From an uncultured Pseudomonadales bacterium (GTDB taxonomy: Bacteria; Pseudomonadota; Gammaproteobacteria; Pseudomonadales; Azotimanducaceae): a stretch of DNA of 64,000 nucleotides. How positions within the stretch are numbered: position 1 is the first letter of the stretch; each line of letters starts with the position of its first letter. Positions 1 through 10,668 of this stretch are shown piece by piece. A program made the position numbers and the translations under genes. The notes under the pieces were generated by a model. It made no database searches, was not told where the DNA came from, and was given only the letters and a program-made list of their open reading frames with translations. The stretch spans positions 35,283 to 99,282 of the forward strand of contig CALHVX010000073.1 of NCBI GenBank assembly GCA_938036875.1, given 5' to 3'.

Positions 1-480
1 AAATAACTCACCGGTCACCGGCGGGTCGATATCGAACACATTGTTAAACTTATGCACAGAATCCCAAATGCCAACCGCAATGGTGAGTTCAACCACCTGA
101 TCTTCGCTGAAGTGCTCCTTTAGCCGCGCCATAAAGGCATCGTCAATGCCGTGGGCGTGGTTGCTCACAAAATCTTCCGTTAGATCTAGAGCCACTTTCA
201 AGCGCTCATCTAAATCGGAGTTGCGATGATCCAGCATCTGCACAACCATCTCTTCGGTCATACCATTCTGCCGCGCCGCGGCAGATCGAGCAGGTATTCA
301 GTAACGGCAACCATTTAGGTTCGCGGACTTCAAACGCACCAAGTCTTTCAGCAACGGGTCGAGCTTGCTGTGGGACCACAACACCCCGTACCGAAACATA
401 AAGCCCTTAAACAAATCTGGACAATGGGAATAGACACCGCCAAACCCTTCCAACCCACCTACCTCTTCAACTCTTGCCAT
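1..480 (-). CDS. AhpD/carboxymuconolactone decarboxylase-like protein, probable selenoprotein (CxxU); 3' end outside window
   Basis: The family is made of small helical thiol-redox proteins with a CxxC active site. The frame opens at ATG 480 (AGAGGGA seven bases upstream) and runs 60 codons to N-G-C58-R-Y60. It then meets one TGA (298-300), exactly where the second cysteine of CxxC belongs. The same frame stays open for the remaining 99 codons to the window edge and still reads as family sequence: ARSAAARQNGMTEEMVV directly after the TGA, and VELTIAVGIWDSVHKFNN near the edge. A strong hairpin lies just after the TGA (see 260-297). I infer recoding of codon 61 as selenocysteine, giving one protein of more than 160 residues. 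AhpD-like selenoproteins are, as I recall, known from marine metagenomes. The alternative is a recent Cys-to-stop mutation or a sequence error. It is codirectional with the oxygenase gene at 531-1769. Confidence 0.8.
260..297 (-). promoter_or_regulatory. SECIS-like stem-loop immediately after in-frame TGA
   Basis: Directly 3' of the TGA, on the minus strand, the RNA can fold into an 8-bp upper stem, TCTGCCGC (285-278) with GCGGCAGA (274-267), closed by a GGC loop (277-275). A lower stem pairs ATACC (297-293) with GGTAT (264-260). The apical loop begins 20 nt after the TGA and has G in its first two positions, which fits what is known of bacterial SelB-binding SECIS elements. There is a 7-nt by 2-nt asymmetric internal loop between the stems. 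The stem also encodes Ala-Ala-Ala-Arg, so some GC symmetry could be chance. Confidence 0.65.
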
Positions 481-530
481 AATTTATCCCTCTACAATGC
501 TTCTATCTTTTAGTAACAAATTAAACTGGG

Positions 531-1769
531 CTAACCCCAGAGTGGTTGCCCGGTGATCTGCTCCGTAAATGCCGGTGCATAAACTTCCGCTGGCAAAGCC
601 TCGGGGCCAACAAAGGCGCCTGCGAGCGTTATGCCTAAATCCGGTTTAGCACTGATCCGTTGGTGTATCTCGCGGCGCAATGCTCTACCCGGCTCATCAA
701 ACCCGCTGTCTTTGAGCGAAGTTAATCGGGCTATGGTACGCAGGCGCGACATACGTTCGGCCCGTTCGGCTATGTACTCACCGAAGATGGCTTCATCCCA
801 AACCTTGTTACCCAGCAATGCATCTCTAACCAAACGCACATCACGATGGGTTATCGACTGGCCCTGCCCAATAATCGGGTCGTTGCGTCCGGCTGCGTCC
901 CCAATCAGGACTACCCCCTCACGGATAGGACTATCCACCCAAGCATCGAAGTTGGGGTAGGCAATGCAGGGGCTCACGGGTTGTGCACCAGCAATAGCGC
1001 TAGCCTGTGGCACGGTATCGAGGTTCCAGGCCTCTAAGAAACGCTTGGGGCCGTCTGGACCCGCAAGACGCGTTCGTTGCTCGCTATCCCAACCGAGATA
1101 GATTCGAACTTTACCCGCCCCTTGAGGGAAGGCTAAGTAGTTCACATCATCTTCAAAGCCGATCACCTGCAGATCTTCTGGCCAGTCGTGTGCCTCTTCG
1201 ACCAGCATCCCTGAAAAAAGATGGTGCTCTGCATCTTGAGACAGGGTGCAACCGATTTGCTTTGCAACCACCCCGTTACGCCCATCAGCACCCACCACCC
1301 AACGTGGATGCAACTCGGTTTCTTGCCCATCGTGAACATATGAAACCCTAGGCGGTTTACCGGGGGTCACCTGCAAACGCGAGATGCCACGTAGCAAAGT
1401 AGCACCAGCATCGACTGCTGAGCTATTTAACAAGTTGCACATGGTGGGATGACCTAGACACAGCGGCAAATGTGGCGCAACTTCCGCTAGCTGCATCTGG
1501 TTCGCTTCTGCAGCCTCTCGTGTGTCTAACTCGCTGTAGTTAATGTGACGGGTGGGACGGTGTGCACCGCTGGCTAGGTATTGGTCGTATAGCCCCAGCT
1601 TAATGGTTTCGGCAACACCCCAAGGGGCGATCCATTCACCGCGGACCACATCTTTGTGCACCTGACTTTTTTCGAGGATCAAGACATCCAGACCCGCTTG
1701 CGCCAGCACTGTACCCAGCGCACCGCCACCGATACCCGCCCCCACAATGACTACATCTGGGTTGGTCAT
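531..1769 (-). CDS. FAD-dependent aromatic-hydroxylase-type monooxygenase
   Basis: A 412-residue flavoprotein of the p-hydroxybenzoate hydroxylase-like group A monooxygenases. It shows the N-terminal Rossmann motif VVIVGAGIGGGALGT (residues about 6-20), the mid-protein DG motif VVGADGRNG (about 158-166) and the C-terminal GD motif VVLIGDAAGRNDP, which binds FAD ribityl and pyrophosphate. Length is normal for the family. No separate reductase is needed in this family, since NAD(P)H is used directly. It lies 41 bp downstream of the hybrid kinase and 51 bp upstream of the selenoprotein candidate, all on the minus strand, so cotranscription is possible. The substrate is unknown; the catabolic neighbours suggest a cyclic or aromatic compound, which is inference. 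Halogenase-like or geranylgeranyl-reductase-like relatives share these motifs. Confidence 0.85.
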   Translation of the reverse strand: MTNPDVVIVGAGIGGGALGTVLAQAGLDVLILEKSQVHKDVVRGEWIAPWGVAETIKLGLYDQYLASGAHRPTRHINYSELDTREAAEANQMQLAEVAPHLPLCLGHPTMCNLLNSSAVDAGATLLRGISRLQVTPGKPPRVSYVHDGQETELHPRWVVGADGRNGVVAKQIGCTLSQDAEHHLFSGMLVEEAHDWPEDLQVIGFEDDVNYLAFPQGAGKVRIYLGWDSEQRTRLAGPDGPKRFLEAWNLDTVPQASAIAGAQPVSPCIAYPNFDAWVDSPIREGVVLIGDAAGRNDPIIGQGQSITHRDVRLVRDALLGNKVWDEAIFGEYIAERAERMSRLRTIARLTSLKDSGFDEPGRALRREIHQRISAKPDLGITLAGAFVGPEALPAEVYAPAFTEQITGQPLWG

Positions 1770-1810
1770 GCCACTCTCTACTCAAGCCGGAATAACCATG
1801 TATAACACTG

Positions 1811-4183
<2,373 letters not shown>

Positions 4184-4290
4184 AGCTTCAGTATAGAAAG
4201 CTACACAGTGTTGTCGGCCCGGATTGTGAGACCTAGTTCTCGAGCCTCAATCGGATCAAACAATTTGCCGGGTATCGCGCCAGCAAAACG

Positions 4291-5139
4291 TCAAGCTTGC
4301 GCGGCTTCGGCGACAGTAATCCTATGCAGTAAACGTGCATGCCCTTCGTATCCACCCGTGGCCGCGTGGGTGATGCAGCGGTTGTCCCACATCACCAACA
4401 TGTTTTGTGACCAGCTATGTCGATAAATCAATTCTTCTTGAGCCTGATGCTCAAACAGCGCAACCAAAATCTCATGCGCCTCATCATCCGCCATACCCTC
4501 AATACCAATGGAGTAACCGGGACTCACAAACAAGGCGGTACGCCCGGTTTCTGGATGCACTCGGGCAATGGGATGCAGCTCGGTGGCTAACGCGGTATCC
4601 GAGTATTTGATGGCCATGGATCGACCAGCATCTTTCTCGCCATAGAGCCCTTGTTTGGAGTAACCATTACGCGCCGAATGGATCGCTTTTCGATCTTGCA
4701 CTTTGGCTTTAAGCGCTGCTGGCAAGGTCTCCCAGGCCAAGTATTGGTTGGCAAACAAGGTATCCCCACCCATAGGCGGTATCAGGTTGCCGAAGAGCAA
4801 GGTTGCCTGGGGTGGAACCGCCATAAAACTCCAATCGGAATGCCAAGACTCCGCAAACAGCGGGCTGGTTTCATCCGCATCGCGCCGTACCTGAGCCACA
4901 TGAGGATGCCCAGGCACTGACTCGAAGTATGGGTCGTGCCCGAAAGGCCCAACCGTTGCGGCGAAGCGCTCAATGTCCTCTATCTCGAGTGCTTGATCGG
5001 GGAAAGCTAACACTAGATGTTGCAGCCAAGCTTCACGGATAGCGGCCACCTGCGCAGTATTCAGCGACTGGGTAAGATCCAAGCCACTGACCAGCGCACC
5101 GCAAGGTGCATCTTGAGCAACAACCCTCAGCTTTGTCAT
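4291..5139 (-). CDS. TauD/TfdA-family Fe(II)/2-oxoglutarate dioxygenase
   Basis: A 282-residue non-haem iron dioxygenase. The metal-binding HxD is visible in WHSDWSFM (about residues 99-106), and the C-terminal half carries WDNRCITHAATGGY and RLLHRITV, supplying the distal histidine and the Arg that binds 2-oxoglutarate. Length is typical of TauD and TfdA (about 280). These enzymes hydroxylate a carbon next to a leaving group such as sulfonate, ether or sulfate ester; which one is used here cannot be told. It begins one base after the stop of the acyl-CoA dehydrogenase at 5141-6283, so the two are probably cotranscribed and act in the same catabolic pathway. The 107 bp to the kinase hold nothing recognisable. 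Confidence 0.9.
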   Translation of the reverse strand: MTKLRVVAQDAPCGALVSGLDLTQSLNTAQVAAIREAWLQHLVLAFPDQALEIEDIERFAATVGPFGHDPYFESVPGHPHVAQVRRDADETSPLFAESWHSDWSFMAVPPQATLLFGNLIPPMGGDTLFANQYLAWETLPAALKAKVQDRKAIHSARNGYSKQGLYGEKDAGRSMAIKYSDTALATELHPIARVHPETGRTALFVSPGYSIGIEGMADDEAHEILVALFEHQAQEELIYRHSWSQNMLVMWDNRCITHAATGGYEGHARLLHRITVAEAAQA

Positions 5140-5140
5140 C

Positions 5141-6283
5141 TTAAGCCGCCCGACCGATTAAGGAGTCTGCAAGTATTGTTCGGTGATGGCGTGCATCGCC
5201 TAGCAAGGTTTGGCTGTGCATCGCGCGTTTGAAAAACAAGTGCACGTAGCACTCCCATGTAAAGCCAATGCCACCATGAAATTGCACCGCACGACTCGCA
5301 GCAAACACACCCATATCGCTGGCTTGTGACTTAGCCATACGCGCCAAATCCAACGCGTTGTCTTCGCCGGTCTCCATGGCACAGGCAGCGCTGTACGTCA
5401 GCGATTTGGCATTATCAATCTCTAACATCACGTTCACCAACGGATGCTTAACCGCTTGAAAGAACCCCAGCGGACGATCAAATTGAACACGGGTTTGCGC
5501 GTACTCAACCGTTGTTTGCAGCAACCATTCCCCGGCACCAACTAGGTCAGCGCTGGCTAGACACAACAAAGCAGGCAACGCAGCATCTAAAGCTGCGGCA
5601 CCGGCACGCGGCGGTGCCAACTCAACGGCTGCAGCCCCTGTAAATACCAATTGCGCCTGATCTCTAGTGAGATCAATGATGGCATCCGCCTCGATGCTGA
5701 CACCAGGATCGGCAGCTTGGACTAGATACAAACCATTACCCCCCGCTCCTTCGGCACTCACTACATACTGGCTGCACTTACGCGCGTCCTGCACGTAGTA
5801 AGACGTACCAGTTAACGTACCATCATTGCCTACCTTCACATCCGTATCTCCAGACTCTAGGCTGCCGAGACTATTGGTTACAGCTAGCGTGGTTGGGGTA
5901 CCCGATGCGATGGTACCTAGCGCTTCTGTTGATGCTGGGGTACCGCAGGCCTTCAGGACAAAGGTCGACATAAAGGTGGACAACAAAGGGGATGGATACG
6001 CCGATCGGCCAGCCTCTTCCGCCAAGCTAACCGCTGCTACTAACGGCATACCGATGCCGCCTGCGGCTTCTGGAACGCACGCCGCCAGCCAGCCTAGCTC
6101 TACCACTTGCTGCCACAAGGACTCATCCCAGGCGCAATCGATTTCGCGGAACATATTCGGGTCACCGGCGACCAGGCGATGGACTTTGTCCGCTCCGCAG
6201 TTGTCGCTGAAAAATTTTCTTGCGGAATCCCGCAGCATGGTTTCGTCTTCACCGAAGCCGAAGTTTTTTGGTTGTGTTGCCAT
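5141..6283 (-). CDS. Acyl-CoA dehydrogenase, FAD-arginine-type subunit (FadE-like)
   Basis: A 380-residue acyl-CoA dehydrogenase with an AGGAGAAG ribosome site before ATG 6283. The C-terminal domain has the flavin-contacting motif RVQFDRPLGFFQAVKH and the helix QFHGGIGFTWECYVHLF with a candidate catalytic Glu. The middle beta-domain is poor: the usual SEPxAGSD flavin/substrate loop is missing, and the stretch around residues 125-175 is weakly conserved. The gene upstream (6306-7577) has the opposite pattern, so the two may form a heteromer like the alpha2-beta2 dehydrogenases of bacterial steroid side-chain degradation. Spacing is 22 bp, same strand. Oxidises an unknown acyl-CoA to the trans-2-enoyl-CoA, passing electrons to ETF. 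Confidence 0.88.
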   Translation of the reverse strand: MATQPKNFGFGEDETMLRDSARKFFSDNCGADKVHRLVAGDPNMFREIDCAWDESLWQQVVELGWLAACVPEAAGGIGMPLVAAVSLAEEAGRSAYPSPLLSTFMSTFVLKACGTPASTEALGTIASGTPTTLAVTNSLGSLESGDTDVKVGNDGTLTGTSYYVQDARKCSQYVVSAEGAGGNGLYLVQAADPGVSIEADAIIDLTRDQAQLVFTGAAAVELAPPRAGAAALDAALPALLCLASADLVGAGEWLLQTTVEYAQTRVQFDRPLGFFQAVKHPLVNVMLEIDNAKSLTYSAACAMETGEDNALDLARMAKSQASDMGVFAASRAVQFHGGIGFTWECYVHLFFKRAMHSQTLLGDARHHRTILADSLIGRAA

Positions 6284-6305
6284 AATCTTCTCCTGAACCC
6301 GACTA

Positions 6306-7577
6306 CTATTTAGACTTTGCTAAGCCGAGCACACGCTCGCCCAAAATATTGCGCTGCACCTCGTTGGCACCCGCGGCAATGGTCACACCAAAGCTATTCA
6401 TATACGCCAGTGGCCATTGGCCTTGAGCCGGCGCATTGTCATCTGCGACGTACAACGAGCTAGCAACACCTTCGATCTGGTAAGCCAATTCTGCTAAGTC
6501 CTGGTTTAACTCGGTTGCAACCAGTTTGCCTTGCAAAGGGATACGCATGGGATGGTCAACCAACGCCGGTACCGACGCACGCCGCGCATTTTGGCGCATG
6601 GCTTCTTGGCGAATGGTGAGCTTTACGATCTCGTCTCGTATCAACGGATCATCTGCTGCGGTTTTACCAGCTCGAGGCTGCCCTTTGGCAAGAGCGGCTA
6701 ATGAAGAGGCACTGTTCGTTGAGACGCTGCCCTCTTCATCGTTGGACATACCACCAGAGGCAGGAGTTACTAGCGGTCCGGCTCCTCGTTCGTGCGCCAG
6801 CGTTGTCATGGCTACCTTCCAACCAGCACCCACTTCATCCAACCGATACTTATCCGGCACCACTAGGTCTTCGAACAAGACCTCGTTAAAACCGGTTTGA
6901 CCCGTCATCTTGATCAGCGGTCGAACCGTAACCCCTTTGCCCAACATGGAGGAAATTGGCACCACAAAATAGGACAAACCGTTGTATTTATCATTCTTGT
7001 CGGTCCGACAGAGCAAGATCATCCAGCTGGCAAAATGTGCCAGCGACGTCCAAACCTTGTGCCCGTTGATCTTCCAGTTGTCACCATCGCGCTCGGCAAA
7101 GGTTTGTTGGTTAGCCAGATCAGACCCCGCACCCGGCTCGCTGAACCCCTGGCACCAAATGTCTTCACCGGAGAGCAAGCCTGGCAACAGCTCCGCTTTA
7201 ACATCGTCTTGCGCGTGGAAGAAGATAGTCGGCGCGGCCATACCCATGCCAATGATATTGGGCAAAAACGGTGTTTTAGCGCGCTGCATCTCTTGGTTGG
7301 CAATGATCTGGCAACCATCGCGGCCACCGCCACCAACCTCAGTAGGGTAGTCACAGCCAATGAGGCCTGCATCGTAAGCGGACTTTTGCCAACCTTGCAG
7401 CCATTTCAATGCCTCTGGATCACTCAGTTCCAATGCGCCTAAAGGCAGTTTTACCGGCGGGCGCCCTGGGTGATTCGACTTCAGCCAATCCACGCAATAG
7501 GCGCGAAATTCGGCTTGCTCAGCGGTATCTTTACTTTGGTTTTGTGCCACGTTGGCCTCTCTACTAGTGAAATTCAA
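6306..7577 (-). CDS. Acyl-CoA dehydrogenase, partner subunit (FadE-like)
   Basis: A 423-residue acyl-CoA dehydrogenase-family protein. The N-terminal helical domain is followed by the strong middle-domain motif WCQGFSEPGAGSDLA (about 140-155) and KVWTSLAHFASW, which bind flavin and acyl chain. The C-terminus ends in TIAAGANEVQRNILGERVLG, typical of the family. It lacks the RxQFG-type flavin-contacting arginine motif in its C-terminal domain, which is present in the adjacent gene at 5141-6283. I infer that the two subunits complement each other. A Ser/Gly-rich insert, about residues 275-300 (SGGMSNDEEGSVSTNSASS), is unusual and may be a surface loop. Probably the first gene of a minus-strand operon with the partner and the TauD-type dioxygenase. 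Confidence 0.88.
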   Translation of the reverse strand: MNFTSREANVAQNQSKDTAEQAEFRAYCVDWLKSNHPGRPPVKLPLGALELSDPEALKWLQGWQKSAYDAGLIGCDYPTEVGGGGRDGCQIIANQEMQRAKTPFLPNIIGMGMAAPTIFFHAQDDVKAELLPGLLSGEDIWCQGFSEPGAGSDLANQQTFAERDGDNWKINGHKVWTSLAHFASWMILLCRTDKNDKYNGLSYFVVPISSMLGKGVTVRPLIKMTGQTGFNEVLFEDLVVPDKYRLDEVGAGWKVAMTTLAHERGAGPLVTPASGGMSNDEEGSVSTNSASSLAALAKGQPRAGKTAADDPLIRDEIVKLTIRQEAMRQNARRASVPALVDHPMRIPLQGKLVATELNQDLAELAYQIEGVASSLYVADDNAPAQGQWPLAYMNSFGVTIAAGANEVQRNILGERVLGLAKSK

Positions 7578-7679
7578 AATCTGAGCGACGTTTTAGCTTA
7601 ATCGGCCCCTAGAAGCCAACCTTGTCTTGGAATGTTAGGCTTTGTCCAACACCAAACTTTAGACAGGATCACTAAGCTC

Positions 7680-8138
7680 ATGCGCCGATTGCCCCGTTTA
7701 CCTAGCTTCATCATCACCTTGTTGGTCTCCTTGTTCTTGACCGCCTGCGCCAGCACGCCACCGCCGGAAGAGATTTGCAGCGCCGCTTGGATCAAGCCGC
7801 GCACCGATGCGGCTCTAGATGAATTCAAGGACGCCACTTCCGGCAAATGGAAAACCTTACAACGTAGCAGCGAGCAAACGGCCAACGGGAACGATCTGGG
7901 GTTACTAGAAAAGGCTAGGGTCATCTTGTCGCTGGCAAGCGTTGTGAGCTCCTTTCAGAACTCTCAAGCACTCGAAGATCTACAAACGCTAGGCAAAACC
8001 TGCAACGACCCAGAATTGGTGAGCAACGCCTTACGTGGTGTGCTATCTGAATACGGTGTGCCAGATACCTATATCGACCTGCTGGACGAGCTTGAAGGCT
8101 TTATCGAGCTAATGAACAATTCGGATCAAACTCGCTAA
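7680..8138 (+). CDS. Small lipoprotein of unknown function
   Basis: The open frame begins at 7632, but I place the start at ATG 7680, which gives a clean lipoprotein signal: MRRLPRLPSFIITLLVSLF then the lipobox LTAC, leaving a 130-residue mature, acidic, helix-rich protein. I recognise no domain. Two further cysteines (ICSAAW near the N-terminus and KTCNDPE) could form a disulfide in the periplasm. It lies divergent to the acyl-CoA dehydrogenase operon and 34 bp ahead of the SDR gene, so it may be cotranscribed with it. Function cannot be assigned. Confidence 0.7.
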   Translation: MRRLPRLPSFIITLLVSLFLTACASTPPPEEICSAAWIKPRTDAALDEFKDATSGKWKTLQRSSEQTANGNDLGLLEKARVILSLASVVSSFQNSQALEDLQTLGKTCNDPELVSNALRGVLSEYGVPDTYIDLLDELEGFIELMNNSDQTR

Positions 8139-8172
8139 CACAACTCGTCAACAAAACTGGGGTAGGAACAAC

Positions 8173-8955
8173 ATGGATATTCAAGGTAGCAAAGCAATAT
8201 TTGTCGGTGGCGCATCCGGTATGTGCAGAGCAACGGCACAACGTTTTCGCGATGGCGGCGGTGACATCGCCATCTTAGATCTGCCCTCTTCTGATGGGGC
8301 TGAGGTCGCCAAATCTTTGGGTGGCAACTTTTACCCGTGCAACGTCACCGACTATGCCAATGTAGATCAGGCTATTGCGGACGCGGTGGGCGCACTGGGT
8401 GGATTGCACTTTGTGCTCAATACTGCCGGCGGCGGCAACCGGTCCGTGGGTGGCACAGCGCAACGTACGGTCAAAAAAGATGGCACACGTCACCCCACGG
8501 ATATTTTTTCCAAGGTGATAGCGCTTAACTTGGTTGCGTCGTTCAACATCAATACCGCGGCTGCCGCACACATGAGCCAAAACGAGCCAAACGCCAAAGG
8601 CGAACGTGGGGTTCTCATCAACACCGCTTCCATTGCCGCTTTCGAAGGTCAGATCGGCCAAGTGGCGTATAGCGCAGCGAAAGGCGGCATCGCGGCCATG
8701 ACGCTAACCATGGCACGCGACCTTGGCAACATGGGTATTCGCTGTATGACCATTGCGCCCAGCTTGTTTGCCACCGGCCTAACCGCTGGCATTGCGGATG
8801 AAGGCGCCCACAACATGACCAAAGACGCGGCATTTCCACACCGCATGGGTGAGCCCGATGAGTTTGCCGTGATGGCCATCTCGATCTTTGAATGCGCAAT
8901 GATGAATGGATCGACCATTCGCGTTGATGCTGGGCAAAGGTTCGCACCACGCTAA
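8173..8955 (+). CDS. Short-chain dehydrogenase, 3-hydroxyacyl-CoA dehydrogenase type 2-like
   Basis: A 260-residue classical SDR preceded by GGTAGGAACAAC. It has the NAD(P) motif VGGASGMCRATA (Gly-rich, residues 12-23; the usual GIG reads GMC), an acidic residue at the end of beta-2 (LDLPSSDG, favouring NAD), NTAG, catalytic Ser in NTASIAAFEG and the YSAAKGG Tyr-Lys pair. The overall pattern, including the AFEGQIGQVAYSAAKGG region, resembles HSD17B10-type 3-hydroxyacyl-CoA dehydrogenases, which would fit the beta-oxidation setting. Substrate not shown; a hydroxysteroid dehydrogenase role is the main alternative. Confidence 0.88.
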   Translation: MDIQGSKAIFVGGASGMCRATAQRFRDGGGDIAILDLPSSDGAEVAKSLGGNFYPCNVTDYANVDQAIADAVGALGGLHFVLNTAGGGNRSVGGTAQRTVKKDGTRHPTDIFSKVIALNLVASFNINTAAAAHMSQNEPNAKGERGVLINTASIAAFEGQIGQVAYSAAKGGIAAMTLTMARDLGNMGIRCMTIAPSLFATGLTAGIADEGAHNMTKDAAFPHRMGEPDEFAVMAISIFECAMMNGSTIRVDAGQRFAPR

Positions 8956-8971
8956 CAAAAGGCAACAGCAT

Positions 8972-9433
8972 ATGTTTGCGACCACTGTAAAACGCCGCGG
9001 CCCCATGGTTGGGCTTTTGGCTAGCTTGCTAGCCTTTGCTGGCTGCGCCGACTACCTACCAACAGCTTCAGGCGAACTGGAGGGAACAGTTGCGCCAGCA
9101 CCCGCAAGTTGGACCAAGATTGCCCAGCAAGAAATCATCCAGTTAGAAACACAGCCAGCTGAGCCCTACTCGGTAAATCTTTGGGTGATAGGCGAAGACG
9201 AACGCCTATATGTCTTTGCCGGTGACAACTACACCACTTGGGTAGAACATATAGATGCCGACCCTAAAGTACGCTTAAAGATGGGCGGCGCAATCTATCT
9301 ACTCAGGGCAACACGCGTCAGCGATCCGCAGGAGTTTGAATGGTTCGCCCAAGCCTGGGACAAAAAGTACGGTCATCGACCTGTTAACGAAGAGGTAGGT
9401 GAGACCTATCTTATGCGGTTGCAACCGAGGTAA
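8972..9433 (+). CDS. Small lipoprotein, possible split-barrel (nitroreductase/PNPOx-like) fold
   Basis: Start chosen at ATG 8972, which gives a signal peptide MFATTVKRRGPMVGLLASLL with lipobox AFAGC; the frame itself is open from 8906 inside the SDR gene. The mature part (about 130 residues) has VNLWVIGEDERLYVFAG and HIDADPKVRLKMGGAIYLLRATRV, reminiscent of the split-barrel flavin-binding proteins related to deazaflavin-dependent nitroreductases or PNP oxidase. That is a weak resemblance. It is 16 bp downstream of the SDR gene. Its last 23 bases overlap, tail to tail, the aminotransferase gene on the other strand. Confidence 0.7.
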   Translation: MFATTVKRRGPMVGLLASLLAFAGCADYLPTASGELEGTVAPAPASWTKIAQQEIIQLETQPAEPYSVNLWVIGEDERLYVFAGDNYTTWVEHIDADPKVRLKMGGAIYLLRATRVSDPQEFEWFAQAWDKKYGHRPVNEEVGETYLMRLQPR

Positions 9434-10586
9434 GCGCGGCAACAAATCGCTCGATATCACCGGTTTTGAACCCTGCCAAGTTGATGCGTCCAATGCTTGG
9501 CAGGTAAACCGCATGCCGTTCAGCCAATGCAGCAACAATCTGCGGCGTAATGGGTAACAAGGAAAAGATGCCACGTTGCTGATCAATGGCACCAAGCATT
9601 TCTAAACTTTTACCGATACTCGCTAAACCATCGCGCGCCGCCTTAACCCGCAATCGCATCTGCGTTAACTCCTCGCTCCACATCGTCTTTAGATCGGGTT
9701 CCGCCAAAATTTGGCCAACCACCGCTGCACCATGATCCGGCGGCATGGAGTAACTGCCGCGCGCTATCATCTCCAGGTGGCCTTGTACCACACCCAATTG
9801 CGTGGGCGTTTCACAGGCAGCAAACAAGACGCCTGTTCGTTCGCGATACAAACCAAACGCCTTGGAGCAAGACAACACTAGATAAGCTTTCGGGCAGGCC
9901 AACAACAGCTGCGCAAGCCGAGGCATATCCTCTGCTAACGGATTACCAAGCCCATAATAGGCAACATCCAGCAATGGCACTACCCCTCGCGATACCGCTA
10001 ACGCCACCAAGCGCTGCAAATCGTCCTCACTTAGATCCGCCCCGCTGGGGTTATGGCAGGGGCCATGAAGCACAAACAGATCACCCGCCTGAGCACGCTC
10101 AAGCGCGGCAAAAATTTGCTCCAGTTGAACACTCTGTTTCGCCACATCGAAATAGGGATAGGTGACCACCGGCAAACCCACCAAATCACAGATGCTCAAA
10201 TGGTTAGGCCAAGTGGGTAAACCCACATGCACCGTTGCGCCAGGATTGGCAAGCGCGGTGAGCTCCAGCGCTAGGCGCACGCCACCAGTTCCACCAATAC
10301 ATTGAATAGCCGCCAATCGATCTGGCAGGGCTTGCGCAAACACTAGCTTGGACATGCCGTCTAAAAAGGCTTGGTTACCCCGTAGCTCCAAGTAACTTTT
10401 GCTGGTTTGAGTGGCCAGCAACTGCTCTTCCGCCAGCTTAACGGCGCGCATGACGGGCGAATTGCCTTGCAGATCTCGATACACGCCCAAGCCTAGGTCC
10501 ATTTTATCTAAGCGAGAGTCGGCGTTAAAACGAGCCATCACACTGTGCAAAGCATCTTTGGGTGGGGTGGATAAAGAGCTAAACAT
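9411..10586 (-). CDS. Aromatic/aspartate aminotransferase (class I, PLP)
   Basis: A 391-residue fold-type I aminotransferase of the AspC/TyrB subgroup (PLP-dependent transfer of amino groups between aromatic amino acids or aspartate and 2-oxoglutarate). Family marks in order: LGLGVYRDLQGNSPVM, a Gly-rich GGTGGVRLALEL cofactor loop, HGPCHNPSGAD, the LDVAYYGLG Asp/Tyr pair that contacts PLP, and SCSKAFGLYRERTG with the Schiff-base lysine. The arginine that binds the distal carboxylate, expected near the C-terminus, may be the one in INLAGFKTGDIERF. Length is typical. Divergent from metB, separated by the SAM riboswitch region, and overlapping the preceding lipoprotein by 23 bases at its 3' end. 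Confidence 0.87.
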   Translation of the reverse strand: MFSSLSTPPKDALHSVMARFNADSRLDKMDLGLGVYRDLQGNSPVMRAVKLAEEQLLATQTSKSYLELRGNQAFLDGMSKLVFAQALPDRLAAIQCIGGTGGVRLALELTALANPGATVHVGLPTWPNHLSICDLVGLPVVTYPYFDVAKQSVQLEQIFAALERAQAGDLFVLHGPCHNPSGADLSEDDLQRLVALAVSRGVVPLLDVAYYGLGNPLAEDMPRLAQLLLACPKAYLVLSCSKAFGLYRERTGVLFAACETPTQLGVVQGHLEMIARGSYSMPPDHGAAVVGQILAEPDLKTMWSEELTQMRLRVKAARDGLASIGKSLEMLGAIDQQRGIFSLLPITPQIVAALAERHAVYLPSIGRINLAGFKTGDIERFVAALTSVATA

Positions 10587-10668
10587 GACCTACCTAGACC
10601 AAGAAGACTGTTACGAAGGTACCACCGATCCCCTTGTTTTGCCGCCACGACTTGCCTAAACTCAAAGC

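Noticed and set aside
298..480. A stand-alone 60-residue protein ending at the TGA
   Set aside because: The family sequence continues in the same frame after the stop, so the short ORF is only the front of a longer protein.
631..1351. Plus-strand ORFs opposite the FAD monooxygenase
   Set aside because: They have no recognisable motifs and lie fully over a gene with clear family motifs; same reasoning for the other antisense frames in the window.
10411..10659. Short plus-strand ORF between aminotransferase and S-box
   Set aside because: It is mostly antisense to the aminotransferase N-terminus and shows no protein-like pattern.
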